Below, piece by piece: positions 35,623-42,963 of a DNA stretch of 64,000 bases; the first letter of the stretch is position 1, and each line of letters opens with the position of its first letter. Under the pieces are notes generated by a model. That model was not told the DNA's origin. It saw only the letters and a list, made by a program, of their open reading frames with translations, and did no database searches. A program made the translations under genes and the position numbers. This DNA is from CAVRGQ01 sp963720785. GTDB lineage: Bacteria; Actinomycetota; Acidimicrobiia; IMCC26256; DASPTH01. The stretch covers positions 434,001 through 498,000 of the forward strand of contig CAVRGQ010000009.1 of the NCBI GenBank assembly GCA_963720785.1, read 5' to 3'.

Positions 35623-36327
35623 GTGACTTCCCGATTCCGTGCCCTCGCGCGCAGCCGCACCGCCCGTCTCGGCATGGTGGTCGCCTCGGTGGCGATCCTC
35701 CTGTCCGCCTGCGTCCCGCCGCCCATCGACACGTCGACGCCGGTGGCCACACCCACGTGGTGGTCGGGATCCTGCGACAGTGGCAACTACCCCGGCGCCC
35801 ACCCCCTTGGCGCGTCGTACCGCGGTGTCGAGGTGTGCGGGCCGCGACCCGGGGCCGACGGTGCGCCGAACCGGCTGGTCAACTTCTTCCCCGGCGCGTG
35901 GGGTGAGCTCGAGTGGCAGTGCGTCGAGCTGTCGATGCGTTTCATGTACCTCGCCTACGGCGTGAACCCCTACGGGGCGAACGGCAAGGACGTCTACGCC
36001 AACTACTCCACGGTGTACGGCGGCAGCCTCGTGAAGATCGCCAACGGCACCGTCGGCACGCCTCCGAAGCCCGGCGACGTGTTGTCGTTCGGCCCCACCG
36101 CGACGAGCTCCAACGGGCACACCGGTGTGGTCGCGCAGTCCAGCGTCGACGCGAACGGCAACGGCACGGTGAAGATCCTCAGCCAGAACGACACCACCGA
36201 CGGTTGGCGCACACTGACCGTGAGCAACTGGGTCGTCACCGCGGGCGTGGGAGGCCTGGGCGCGATCCCCGGCTGGCTCCACTCGCCGCAGACCGACCCG
36301 CCCACCACCACGACCGCCGCGCCGTAG
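35623..36327 (+). CDS. CHAP-domain lipoprotein (putative peptidoglycan amidase)
   Basis: 234 residues with a lipoprotein signal, lipobox L-L-S-A-C and Cys 30. The CHAP domain is visible: Cys nucleophile in LEWQCVELSMRFMYLAYG, then PPKPGDVLSFGP and the His in NGHTGVVAQSSVDANGNG. CHAP enzymes cut peptidoglycan peptide bridges outside the membrane. A Thr-rich end (DPPTTTTAAP) follows. GTG 35623 is the only start that gives the whole signal. A strong hairpin follows the gene. Confidence 0.83.
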   Translation: MTSRFRALARSRTARLGMVVASVAILLSACVPPPIDTSTPVATPTWWSGSCDSGNYPGAHPLGASYRGVEVCGPRPGADGAPNRLVNFFPGAWGELEWQCVELSMRFMYLAYGVNPYGANGKDVYANYSTVYGGSLVKIANGTVGTPPKPGDVLSFGPTATSSNGHTGVVAQSSVDANGNGTVKILSQNDTTDGWRTLTVSNWVVTAGVGGLGAIPGWLHSPQTDPPTTTTAAP

Positions 36328-36334
36328 ACGCGAA

Positions 36335-36358
36335 CGGGCGCACCCGGAGGTGCGCCCG
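36335..36358. terminator. Strong hairpin between convergent genes
   Basis: CGGGCGCACC (36335-36344), loop CGGA, GGTGCGCCCG (36349-36358): ten perfect pairs, eight bases after the CHAP gene stop. No T-run. Confidence 0.7.
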
Positions 36359-36384
36359 CTGCGACGGCTTCGGTTCGGTGACGA

Positions 36385-37410
36385 CTACCGCGACATGTCG
36401 GTGACGACCGCGCGGCCGAGGTAGTTGGCGGCCTGGAGGTCGTCGAAGATCTCGTCGAGCTCGCCGAGTGCACCCGTTCGACCGACGTGGGTCTTCACGA
36501 TGCCGCGCGACGCCAGTTCCACGAGTTCGCGCATGTCCTGCACGTTGCCGACCGCCGAGAAGATCACGGTGGGCTCGCGCATGAGCATGTCCATCGGCAT
36601 GAGCTGGAACATGCCGTCCTCGAGCGCCGGGATGCCGACGCCCACGAACAGGCCCTTCTTGCGCAGGATCGAGTAGCCGAGGTCGTAGCCGGCCATCCGT
36701 GCCGCGAACACCAGGCTCGCGTCGACCCCGCCCAGCTCGTTCTGGATGACCTCGGCCGCGTCCTCGATGCTGACGGCACGCTCGGCGCCGAGCGACGTCA
36801 CGAAGTCGAGGCGGCTGGCGGCGTCGATGCCGATCACGCGGTACCCGAACGCGGTCGCCAACTGCACCGCGTAGTGGCCGAGACCGCCGGCGGCGCCGAC
36901 GATGGCGACCCAGCGACCGGGGGTGACCCCGTGCCGGGTGAGCTTCTTCACCGCGCCGTAGGCGGTAAGGCCACCGCAGGCGAGGGGCGCCTCGGTGTCG
37001 GGAAGGCTGTCGGGGATGGGCACCAGGCCCGGCGCGAACGCGCAGAACTCCTGGGCGAAGGTACCCATCAGGGTGTTGTTGCGGCTGCAGTGCCGCGGCT
37101 CACCCGCGATGCAGTACTCGCACGCGCCGCACCACTCACCGCCGCCCGCGCCACCGAGGCCGAGGATCACGCGGTCGCCCAGGTTGACGTAGCGCTCGGC
37201 TCCCGGCCCCAGCGCCTCCACGATGCCGATGGCCTCGTGCCCGAGCGGCATGCCCTCGCCGGGCAGGCCCCAGTCCCCCTTGCGGAGGTGGAGGTCGGAA
37301 TGACACACGCCCGCCGAGGTGATCCGCACGCGGGCGTAGTCGGCCTGCGGTTCCGGGGTCGGGTCCTCGATGAGCGTGAGCTCGCCGTCCTTGACTCGTG
37401 CTGCCTTCAT
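36385..37410 (-). CDS. Zinc-dependent alcohol dehydrogenase (MDR family)
   Basis: 341 residues. Catalytic zinc ligands C36, H58-E59 (GHEA) and C145 (APLACGG). Structural zinc cysteines C94, C97, C100 and C108 (CGACEYCIAGEPRHC). The NAD(P) site is VGAAGGLGHYAVQLA, with D after the second strand (GIDAASR), favouring NAD. All elements are intact, so it is probably an active alcohol/aldehyde oxidoreductase of the Adh class. ATG 37410 has GGGGGA upstream. Confidence 0.92.
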   Translation of the reverse strand: MKAARVKDGELTLIEDPTPEPQADYARVRITSAGVCHSDLHLRKGDWGLPGEGMPLGHEAIGIVEALGPGAERYVNLGDRVILGLGGAGGGEWCGACEYCIAGEPRHCSRNNTLMGTFAQEFCAFAPGLVPIPDSLPDTEAPLACGGLTAYGAVKKLTRHGVTPGRWVAIVGAAGGLGHYAVQLATAFGYRVIGIDAASRLDFVTSLGAERAVSIEDAAEVIQNELGGVDASLVFAARMAGYDLGYSILRKKGLFVGVGIPALEDGMFQLMPMDMLMREPTVIFSAVGNVQDMRELVELASRGIVKTHVGRTGALGELDEIFDDLQAANYLGRAVVTDMSR

Positions 37411-37463
37411 GCTGGGATCCCCCGGGTCGACTCGAGTGTGCGACCGGGATCATGCCACCTGGA

Positions 37464-37730
37464 TCAGGACCGGCGCTCCTTGCGTCGCTGATGGCGCCGC
37501 ATCACGCCGATTCCGAAGAAGATCAGTGCCCCGACACCCGCCATCAGCAGTGACAGCAGCCAGATCGGGATCTCGACGCTCCAGAACAGGAAGTCGAACT
37601 TCACGTTCTGGGTGTTCTGCGCGACGAAGATCACCAGCAGCGCGATCCCGCCGATGGTCGCGATCACACCACCACCAATGTGCCGCGTCGAGTTGTTCAC
37701 CGGCTGTTGGTCGCCACCTCGCATCACCAT
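37464..37730 (-). CDS. LapA-like (DUF1049) small membrane protein
   Basis: 88 residues. Two hydrophobic helices (about 20-38 and 54-74) are separated by VAQNTQNVKFDFLFWSVEIP, the LapA/DUF1049 signature (QN...V...F..W). The end is strongly basic (MRRHQRRKERRS) and cytoplasmic. In Gram-negatives LapA aids LPS assembly; in actinobacteria the role is unknown. ATG 37730 and ATG 37724 are both possible starts. It diverges from the esterase gene, about 50 bp away. Confidence 0.78.
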   Translation of the reverse strand: MVMRGGDQQPVNNSTRHIGGGVIATIGGIALLVIFVAQNTQNVKFDFLFWSVEIPIWLLSLLMAGVGALIFFGIGVMRRHQRRKERRS

Positions 37731-37778
37731 GGGGCGGAGCTTCCCACATCGGCGGCAATGGCGCGAGACTCTCCGGCC

Positions 37779-38816
37779 ATGACCAGCTCCCACGAAGACC
37801 CGCGCCTCGATCCCCGCCATGCCGCGGTGTTGGCGATGATCCCGGGGGGACCGTCGCCCGACATCGCGAGCCGCGAGGCCCTCCTCGCCGAGGTGAACGC
37901 GCCCGACGCACGCGCCGAGTACGACGCGACCATCGGCGCCATGAACCTGCTCGACAACGATGACATCGCGCCGAGCGCCGGGCTCGAGACCAGTGAGCAC
38001 GAGTTCACCTCGGCCCCCGACGGCAACACGATCAAGGTGCTGCTCATCCGACCCGAGGGCACCGATGTGCTCCCAGGCGTCGTGTACTTCCACGGCGGCG
38101 GCATGCAGACGATGTCCTGCTTCGACGGCATCTACCGGGTGTGGGCGCGCACGATCGCCGCGCAGGGAATCGCGGTCGTGATGGTCGACTTCCGCAACGC
38201 GCTGTACGCGTCGTCGGCCCCCGAGGTGGAACCGTACCCGGCCGGATTGCACGATTGCGTGAGCGGCGTGAGGTGGGCGCACGCCAACGCGGCGGCACTC
38301 GGGATCGACCCCGCGAAGCTCGTGCTCGCGGGTGAGAGCGGCGGCGGGAATCTCACGCTTGCCACCGGCATGAAGCTCCTGCGCGATGGCGACATCGATC
38401 TCGTGCGCGGCCTGTTCGCGATGTGCCCGTACATCGCCGGCATGTGGCCCGACCCGCGCTACCCGTCGTCGGTCGAGAACGACGGCATCTTCCTCCACCT
38501 GCACAACAACCGTGGCGCGATGGCCTACGGCATCGAGGCCTTCGACGCGAAGGACCCGCTCGCCTGGCCGGCCTTCGCGACGGAGGACGACGTGCGCGGC
38601 CTGCCGCCCACCGTGGTCAGCGTCAACGAGTGCGACCCGCTACGCGACGAGGGCATCGAGTTCTACCGGCTGTTGCTGCGCTCCGGCGTGGCCGCCCGAG
38701 GTCGAGTCGTTCTCGGTACGCCCCACGGTGCCGAGCTCATCGCCCTCGCCGGTCCCGACATCTGCCGTGACACCGCCGCCTCCATCGCCCACTTCGTGCG
38801 CGAGGTCACCGGCTGA
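37779..38816 (+). CDS. HSL-type alpha/beta hydrolase (esterase/lipase family IV)
   Basis: 345 residues. Hormone-sensitive-lipase motifs: VVYFHGGGMQTM (oxyanion hole), nucleophile Ser in LAGESGGGNL, Asp in NECDPLRDEG and His in GTPHGAEL. Cytoplasmic, acting on short to medium carboxylic esters. ATG 37779 has GACTCT six bases upstream; an in-frame ATG at 37758 is less likely. The 3' end overlaps the convergent gene by 11 bp. Confidence 0.88.
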   Translation: MTSSHEDPRLDPRHAAVLAMIPGGPSPDIASREALLAEVNAPDARAEYDATIGAMNLLDNDDIAPSAGLETSEHEFTSAPDGNTIKVLLIRPEGTDVLPGVVYFHGGGMQTMSCFDGIYRVWARTIAAQGIAVVMVDFRNALYASSAPEVEPYPAGLHDCVSGVRWAHANAAALGIDPAKLVLAGESGGGNLTLATGMKLLRDGDIDLVRGLFAMCPYIAGMWPDPRYPSSVENDGIFLHLHNNRGAMAYGIEAFDAKDPLAWPAFATEDDVRGLPPTVVSVNECDPLRDEGIEFYRLLLRSGVAARGRVVLGTPHGAELIALAGPDICRDTAASIAHFVREVTG

Positions 38817-39390
38817 GGCGTTGCTCACGCAGCGCCCGGCAGTCGAGCCAGAACGAACCGCTGCTCGTGACGAGCACCTCGAGCGCGTCCTGGGCCGCGA
38901 GGGTCTCCGGTGGCCGGTCGAGCTCGCTGGCCAGCGGGCCGAACGCGCGCACGGCCTCGAGCGCCTGACCGGCCGCCTCCACCGGCGGCCACCACTCCCA
39001 CGCGCCGTCCAGCGCGCGGCGGATCGCGGTCGCCCACGGTCGCCAACGGTGGTCGTCGAGTCCGCTGGCGACGGTGCGCGCCGCAGCCACGATCGCCTCC
39101 GGTGCCAGGTCCCGCACGTGCGCGTGACGGGCGCCGTCGACCAGGCACACGCCCAGCAGCTCGCGACGCGACCGCGGGAGCACGATGCCGTCCGCCGCCC
39201 CCAACGGGCCGAGCGAACACGCGAGTCGCCGACCGCAGCTCGGGCAGAGCTCGTCGGTGGCGTCGGTGAGGCGCGCGGGCACCCGGTAGCCGCCGAACCG
39301 GCGCCCGAACGTCCGGCGCGGGAGCGCGTCGACCACCACCGATGCGAGGGCTGCCGCATCGGGAGCGCCGGACGCGCGCACGCCGGTCAC
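38806..39390 (-). CDS. Hypothetical protein with a CPSCG zinc-knuckle-like motif, coupled to iclR
   Basis: 194 residues, soluble. One C-x2-C motif (ELCPSCGRRLACS near residue 50) with further Cys residues in the chain (LLGVC, WLDC) hints at metal binding. The rest is helical and Arg/Ala-rich, with WPPVEAAGQALEAVRAFG as an amphipathic helix. GTG 39390 overlaps the stop of the IclR gene as GTGA, so it is translated with the regulator. No family recognised. Confidence 0.6.
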   Translation of the reverse strand: MTGVRASGAPDAAALASVVVDALPRRTFGRRFGGYRVPARLTDATDELCPSCGRRLACSLGPLGAADGIVLPRSRRELLGVCLVDGARHAHVRDLAPEAIVAAARTVASGLDDHRWRPWATAIRRALDGAWEWWPPVEAAGQALEAVRAFGPLASELDRPPETLAAQDALEVLVTSSGSFWLDCRALREQRLSR

Positions 39391-40103
39391 GCCGTCGTGA
39401 GGGTGACCGCGGCCTGGGCAACCAGCGCGCCGTAGGTCTTCTGGAGCTTCGGCGGCACGCGGTCGCGCGGGCCGGTCACCACCACCGCGCCGACGGAACG
39501 GCCGTCGGCGTCGAGCACCGCCGCACCCACGCTGGTCTGTTCGCGTCCGACGAGCCCCGCGCTCACCGACCAGCCCCGCTGCAGCACTTCGGCGAGCTCG
39601 GCGCGCAACTCGTCGTCGATGGGACCGTCGACCAGGCGGGCGCGGGTGTCGTCGTCGAGGTGGGCGAGCACGGCGCGGCCCGACACGCTGCGCGCCACCG
39701 GGAGGGCGAGCCCGAGTGCGGGCGCGGCGCGCACCACCTGCCGGCTCTCGACCACGTCGATCACCACGAGGCGCGTGTCGTCGACCTCCACGAGAAAGGC
39801 GCTCTCGCCGGTGGAATCGCGCAACGACTCGAGCAACGGCCGGGCCCGCTCCCGCAACCCTGACCGGGCCGCGGCCCGCGCGCCGAGCGCGAACACCCGC
39901 AGCGAGAGCTCCCAGCGCACGGGTGAACCCGCGGCGGGACGGATCCAGCCGGCGTCGTGCAGCGACACCAGCGCGCGTTGCACGGCGCTCGTGTCCTCCC
40001 CCATGAGGCGACCCAGCGCGGCCACGCCGACGGGCTCGTGCCGCGCGACCGCGTCGAGCACCGCGAGGGCCCGGGTGACCGCCTGCACAGGTTTGACCGC
40101 CAC
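39387..40103 (-). CDS. IclR family transcriptional regulator
   Basis: 238 residues. Winged helix-turn-helix at the N-terminus (ALAVLDAVARHEPVGVAALG, then TSAVQRALVSLHDAGWI) and a C-terminal effector domain (SRQVVRAAPALGLALPVARS, SGRAVLAHLD, QTSVGAAVLDADGRSVGAV). IclR proteins bind small aromatic or organic acids and act from divergent promoters. GTG 40103 has GGGGAAG upstream. The gap to the divergent amidohydrolase holds clustered GACAT/ATGTC sites that are probably its operators. Confidence 0.9.
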   Translation of the reverse strand: MAVKPVQAVTRALAVLDAVARHEPVGVAALGRLMGEDTSAVQRALVSLHDAGWIRPAAGSPVRWELSLRVFALGARAAARSGLRERARPLLESLRDSTGESAFLVEVDDTRLVVIDVVESRQVVRAAPALGLALPVARSVSGRAVLAHLDDDTRARLVDGPIDDELRAELAEVLQRGWSVSAGLVGREQTSVGAAVLDADGRSVGAVVVTGPRDRVPPKLQKTYGALVAQAAVTLTTA

Positions 40104-40142
40104 GGCGTCTTCCCCTACCTTGGTCGTACCGTCTCATTGTCC

Positions 40143-40179
40143 GACATGCCATGTCGTAGAACGACATGCTCAGGATGTC
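40143..40179. promoter_or_regulatory. Clustered GACAT/ATGTC inverted repeats, likely IclR operator
   Basis: Four half-sites in 37 bp: GACAT-GCC-ATGTC (40143-40155) and GACAT-N7-ATGTC (40163-40179). The inner two half-sites also pair as ATGTCG-TAGAA-CGACAT (40151-40167). Located 16 bases before the amidohydrolase start and 39 bases from the regulator start. Operator role inferred from position and symmetry. Confidence 0.65.
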
Positions 40180-40194
40180 ACGAAAGGACGCCCC

Positions 40195-41379
40195 GTGCAA
40201 ACGATGGACGACCTGTTCCTGCCCGACCCCACGCCCCGCGACGTGAAGTACACCGTGATCTCGGTGGACGACCACGTGGTCGAGCCGCCCCACACCTTCG
40301 AGGGCCGCCTGCCCGCGCACCTGCAGGACCGCGCCCCGAAGATCGTGGAAACGCCCGAGGGCCACCAGGTCTGGGAGTTCGAGGGCAACTTCTTCACCCA
40401 GGTGGGCATGAACGCGATCGCGGGCCGTCGCCCCGAGACGGTGAAGCTCGAGCCGTTCCGCTTCGAGCACATGCGCGCCTCGTGTTACGACCCCGCGGCG
40501 CGCGTCGTCGACATGGACATCAACGGTGTGTACGCGGCGGTGAACTTCCCGTCGATGATCACCGGGTTCGCCGGGCGCGTGTTCTACGGCGCCCAGGACG
40601 GCGAGCTCGGTGCCGCGTGCACCCGCGCGTGGAACGACTGGATCCACGACGAGTGGTGCGCGGCGTTCCCCGACCGCTTCATCCCGCTCGGCGTGGCCTA
40701 CCTCGCCGACCCGCAGCAGGCCGTCGACGAGATCCGGCGCAACGCGGCGCGCGGCTTCAAGACCGTGAGCATGCCCGAGCGCCCGCACAAGCTCGGCCTG
40801 CCGAGCCTGTGGGACCGCGACCACTGGGACCCGATCATCGCCGCCTGCGACGAGACCGACACCGTGATCTCGATCCATGTCGCGAGCTCGGGCGGGTACG
40901 AGGGGCCGCCTGGCGGGCCCGGTCTGCAGCTCGGCGCCACGCTGTTCGGGCAGCTGTCGCTCGCGGCGGCGGCCGAGTGGCTGTGGTCGGAGTACCCGGT
41001 GAAGCACCCCGACCTCAAGATCGCGATGAGCGAGGGCGGCATCGGGTGGGTGGCCATGCTCCTCGACCGCCTCGACAACATCATCGACCGTTCGGGCTAC
41101 GGCATGGGCTGGGACATCCGCCCCGCCGAGGTGCTCAAGCGCAACTTCTGGTTCTGCACCCTCGACGACCCGTCCACCATCGACACGCGGTACCGCATCG
41201 GCGTGGAGAACATCATGGTGGAGGTCGACTTCCCCCACGGCGACGGCACCTGGCCCGACACGCAGCTCGAGATCGAGAAGTACTGGGGCCACATCCCCGC
41301 CGACGAGTTGCGCCTCATGTGCAGCGAGAACGCGGCCAAGCTCTACCGCCACCCCCTCCCCGAGGTGGTGCTGCCGTGA
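40195..41379 (+). CDS. Amidohydrolase family 2 protein (ACMSD-like metal-dependent hydrolase/decarboxylase)
   Basis: 394 residues. The start VISVDDHVVEPPHTFEGRLP, the His in VISIHVASSGG, then MSEGGIGWVAMLLDRLDNI and the Asp in VEVDFPHGDGTWP are the landmarks of the amidohydrolase-2 branch, whose members decarboxylate or hydrolyse ring-cleavage products. The usual D-x-H metal pair appears as DDH. GTG 40195 has AAAGGA upstream; ATG 40204 is three codons later. Overlaps the aldolase gene by GTGA and is the first gene of the IclR-controlled operon. Confidence 0.85.
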   Translation: MQTMDDLFLPDPTPRDVKYTVISVDDHVVEPPHTFEGRLPAHLQDRAPKIVETPEGHQVWEFEGNFFTQVGMNAIAGRRPETVKLEPFRFEHMRASCYDPAARVVDMDINGVYAAVNFPSMITGFAGRVFYGAQDGELGAACTRAWNDWIHDEWCAAFPDRFIPLGVAYLADPQQAVDEIRRNAARGFKTVSMPERPHKLGLPSLWDRDHWDPIIAACDETDTVISIHVASSGGYEGPPGGPGLQLGATLFGQLSLAAAAEWLWSEYPVKHPDLKIAMSEGGIGWVAMLLDRLDNIIDRSGYGMGWDIRPAEVLKRNFWFCTLDDPSTIDTRYRIGVENIMVEVDFPHGDGTWPDTQLEIEKYWGHIPADELRLMCSENAAKLYRHPLPEVVLP

Positions 41380-42146
41380 CCACCGATCCCGGGTTCCGCC
41401 CCACTCGCGACCGTCTGGCGCCCGAGCTCACCACGCGCGAGGAGATCGTGCTCCTGGCGCGCGCGCTGTGGAACGAGGGCTACAACGACCACCTCTCCGG
41501 TCACATCACCGTGAACCAGGGCGACGGCACGTTCCTGTGCAACCCGTGGCTGCTCACGTGGGAGGAGTTCGGTCCCGACGATGTCATCCGCATCGACCTC
41601 GAGGGCAACGTGCTCGAGGGCGACTGGCCGGCACCGCTGGGCATCCCGATCCACCTCGAACTGCACAAGGCCCGCCCCGGCGTGGGGTGGGCGGTGCACG
41701 GGCACACCCACTGGGGCAGCGTGTGGAGCGCGATGAAGCGCGTCCCCCCGCTGCACGACCAGACCGGCGCCGGCGGCGGCGGGCAGCTCGTGCTCGTCGA
41801 CGAGTACGGCGGCGGCGTGAGCAACGTCGCGTCGGCCAAGGACGCGATCGAGCGCCTCGGCGACGCCGACATGGCGATCCTCGCCCACCACGGAGTGCTG
41901 CTCACCGCGAAGAACGTGAACGCGGCCTACTGGCGCGCGGTGTCGCTCGAGTGGCGCTGCCGGCTCGCGCTCCTCGCGGAGACGGGTGGCGGCGGCGCGC
42001 CGGTGCCGCAGGTCGTCCACGACACGTTCGGTCGCAGCGACGGCACCGGGTTCGTCGGGTACTGGGAGACGGCCGTACGCCGCGAGCTGCGCCGCTACCC
42101 CGATCTCGCCGCGAGCATCGGCACCACCGCCGCGTCCGCGGGCTGA
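41376..42146 (+). CDS. Class II aldolase/adducin family protein
   Basis: 256 residues. Zinc ligands are visible in VHGHTHWGSVW (H-x-H) and in the third-His region ILAHHGVLLTAKN, with LSGHITVNQGDGTFLCNPW as the N-terminal substrate loop. The family performs aldol cleavage or epimerisation of hydroxy acids and sugars phosphates; the neighbours suggest a hydroxy acid from ring breakdown. GTG 41376 overlaps the preceding stop. Confidence 0.87.
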   Translation: MTTDPGFRPTRDRLAPELTTREEIVLLARALWNEGYNDHLSGHITVNQGDGTFLCNPWLLTWEEFGPDDVIRIDLEGNVLEGDWPAPLGIPIHLELHKARPGVGWAVHGHTHWGSVWSAMKRVPPLHDQTGAGGGGQLVLVDEYGGGVSNVASAKDAIERLGDADMAILAHHGVLLTAKNVNAAYWRAVSLEWRCRLALLAETGGGGAPVPQVVHDTFGRSDGTGFVGYWETAVRRELRRYPDLAASIGTTAASAG

Positions 42147-42150
42147 CATC

Positions 42151-42939
42151 GTGCTGCTCGATCGCTTCCGCCTCGACGGTCGCGTCGCGATCGTGACCGG
42201 CGCCGGCCGCGGCATCGGCGCCGCGTGCGCGCTGGCGTTCGCGGAGGCCGGCGCCGACGTCGTGCTCGTCGCCCGCACCGAGGCGCAGCTCCGGGAGGTG
42301 GCGACCGAGGTCGAGTCACTCGGGCGCCGCGCACTCGTGATCACTGCCGACGTCACGAACGCCGACGACATCGAGCGCATCGCCACCGACACCATCGGGG
42401 CGTTCGGTCGTGTCGACGTGCTGGTGAACAACGCCGGCACCGCGGCGGTGACGCCGTTCCTCGACGCGACGACGGACGACTTCGACTCGCTGTACCGCCT
42501 CAACGTCCTGGCCGCGTTCTCGTTGTCGAAGGCGGTGGTTCCGCACCAGCTCGAGCACGGTGGAGGATCCATCGTCAACATCGCGTCGATGGTCGGGCAC
42601 ATCCCCGAACGCGGCTACGTCGCCTACGGCACGAGCAAGGGTGCACTCCTCCAGATGACCCGGCTCATGGCCCGCGATCTCGCACCGCGCATCCGGGTCA
42701 ACGCGGTCGTCCCGGGCACGATCGAGACGCCCCTGATCGCCGATGCGCTCGCCGACGAGCAGATCCGGGCCGCGATCGAGGCGACGACCCCGTTGGGCAC
42801 GATCGGCGATCCCGGCGACATCGCCCTGGGCGTGCTCTACCTCGCATCGCCCGCCGGGAAGTACCTCACCGGTCAGCTCCTGGCAATCGACGGCGGCTGC
42901 ATCAAGCCGAACTGCGACATCGGGCTCCCCGACTACTGA
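42151..42939 (+). CDS. SDR family oxidoreductase
   Basis: 262 residues. VAIVTGAGRGIGAACALAF, NNAGTAAVTPF, Ser in IVNIASMVGH and YVAYGTSKG give a complete SDR site. LVARTEAQLRE after strand two (Arg) suggests NADP(H). The end is unusual, with Cys in DGGCIKPNCDIGLPDY. GTG 42151 lies four bases after the aldolase stop, so it is the third gene of the operon and could oxidise the hydroxy acid that the aldolase then cleaves. Confidence 0.88.
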   Translation: MLLDRFRLDGRVAIVTGAGRGIGAACALAFAEAGADVVLVARTEAQLREVATEVESLGRRALVITADVTNADDIERIATDTIGAFGRVDVLVNNAGTAAVTPFLDATTDDFDSLYRLNVLAAFSLSKAVVPHQLEHGGGSIVNIASMVGHIPERGYVAYGTSKGALLQMTRLMARDLAPRIRVNAVVPGTIETPLIADALADEQIRAAIEATTPLGTIGDPGDIALGVLYLASPAGKYLTGQLLAIDGGCIKPNCDIGLPDY

Positions 42940-42963
42940 TCCGCCATCTGTCACCATGCAGCC

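Noticed and set aside
38806..41352. 848-codon open frame on the minus strand
   Set aside because: Beyond 39390 it is antisense to the clear IclR-linked amidohydrolase gene; high GC leaves few stop codons. Only the last 194 codons are a gene.
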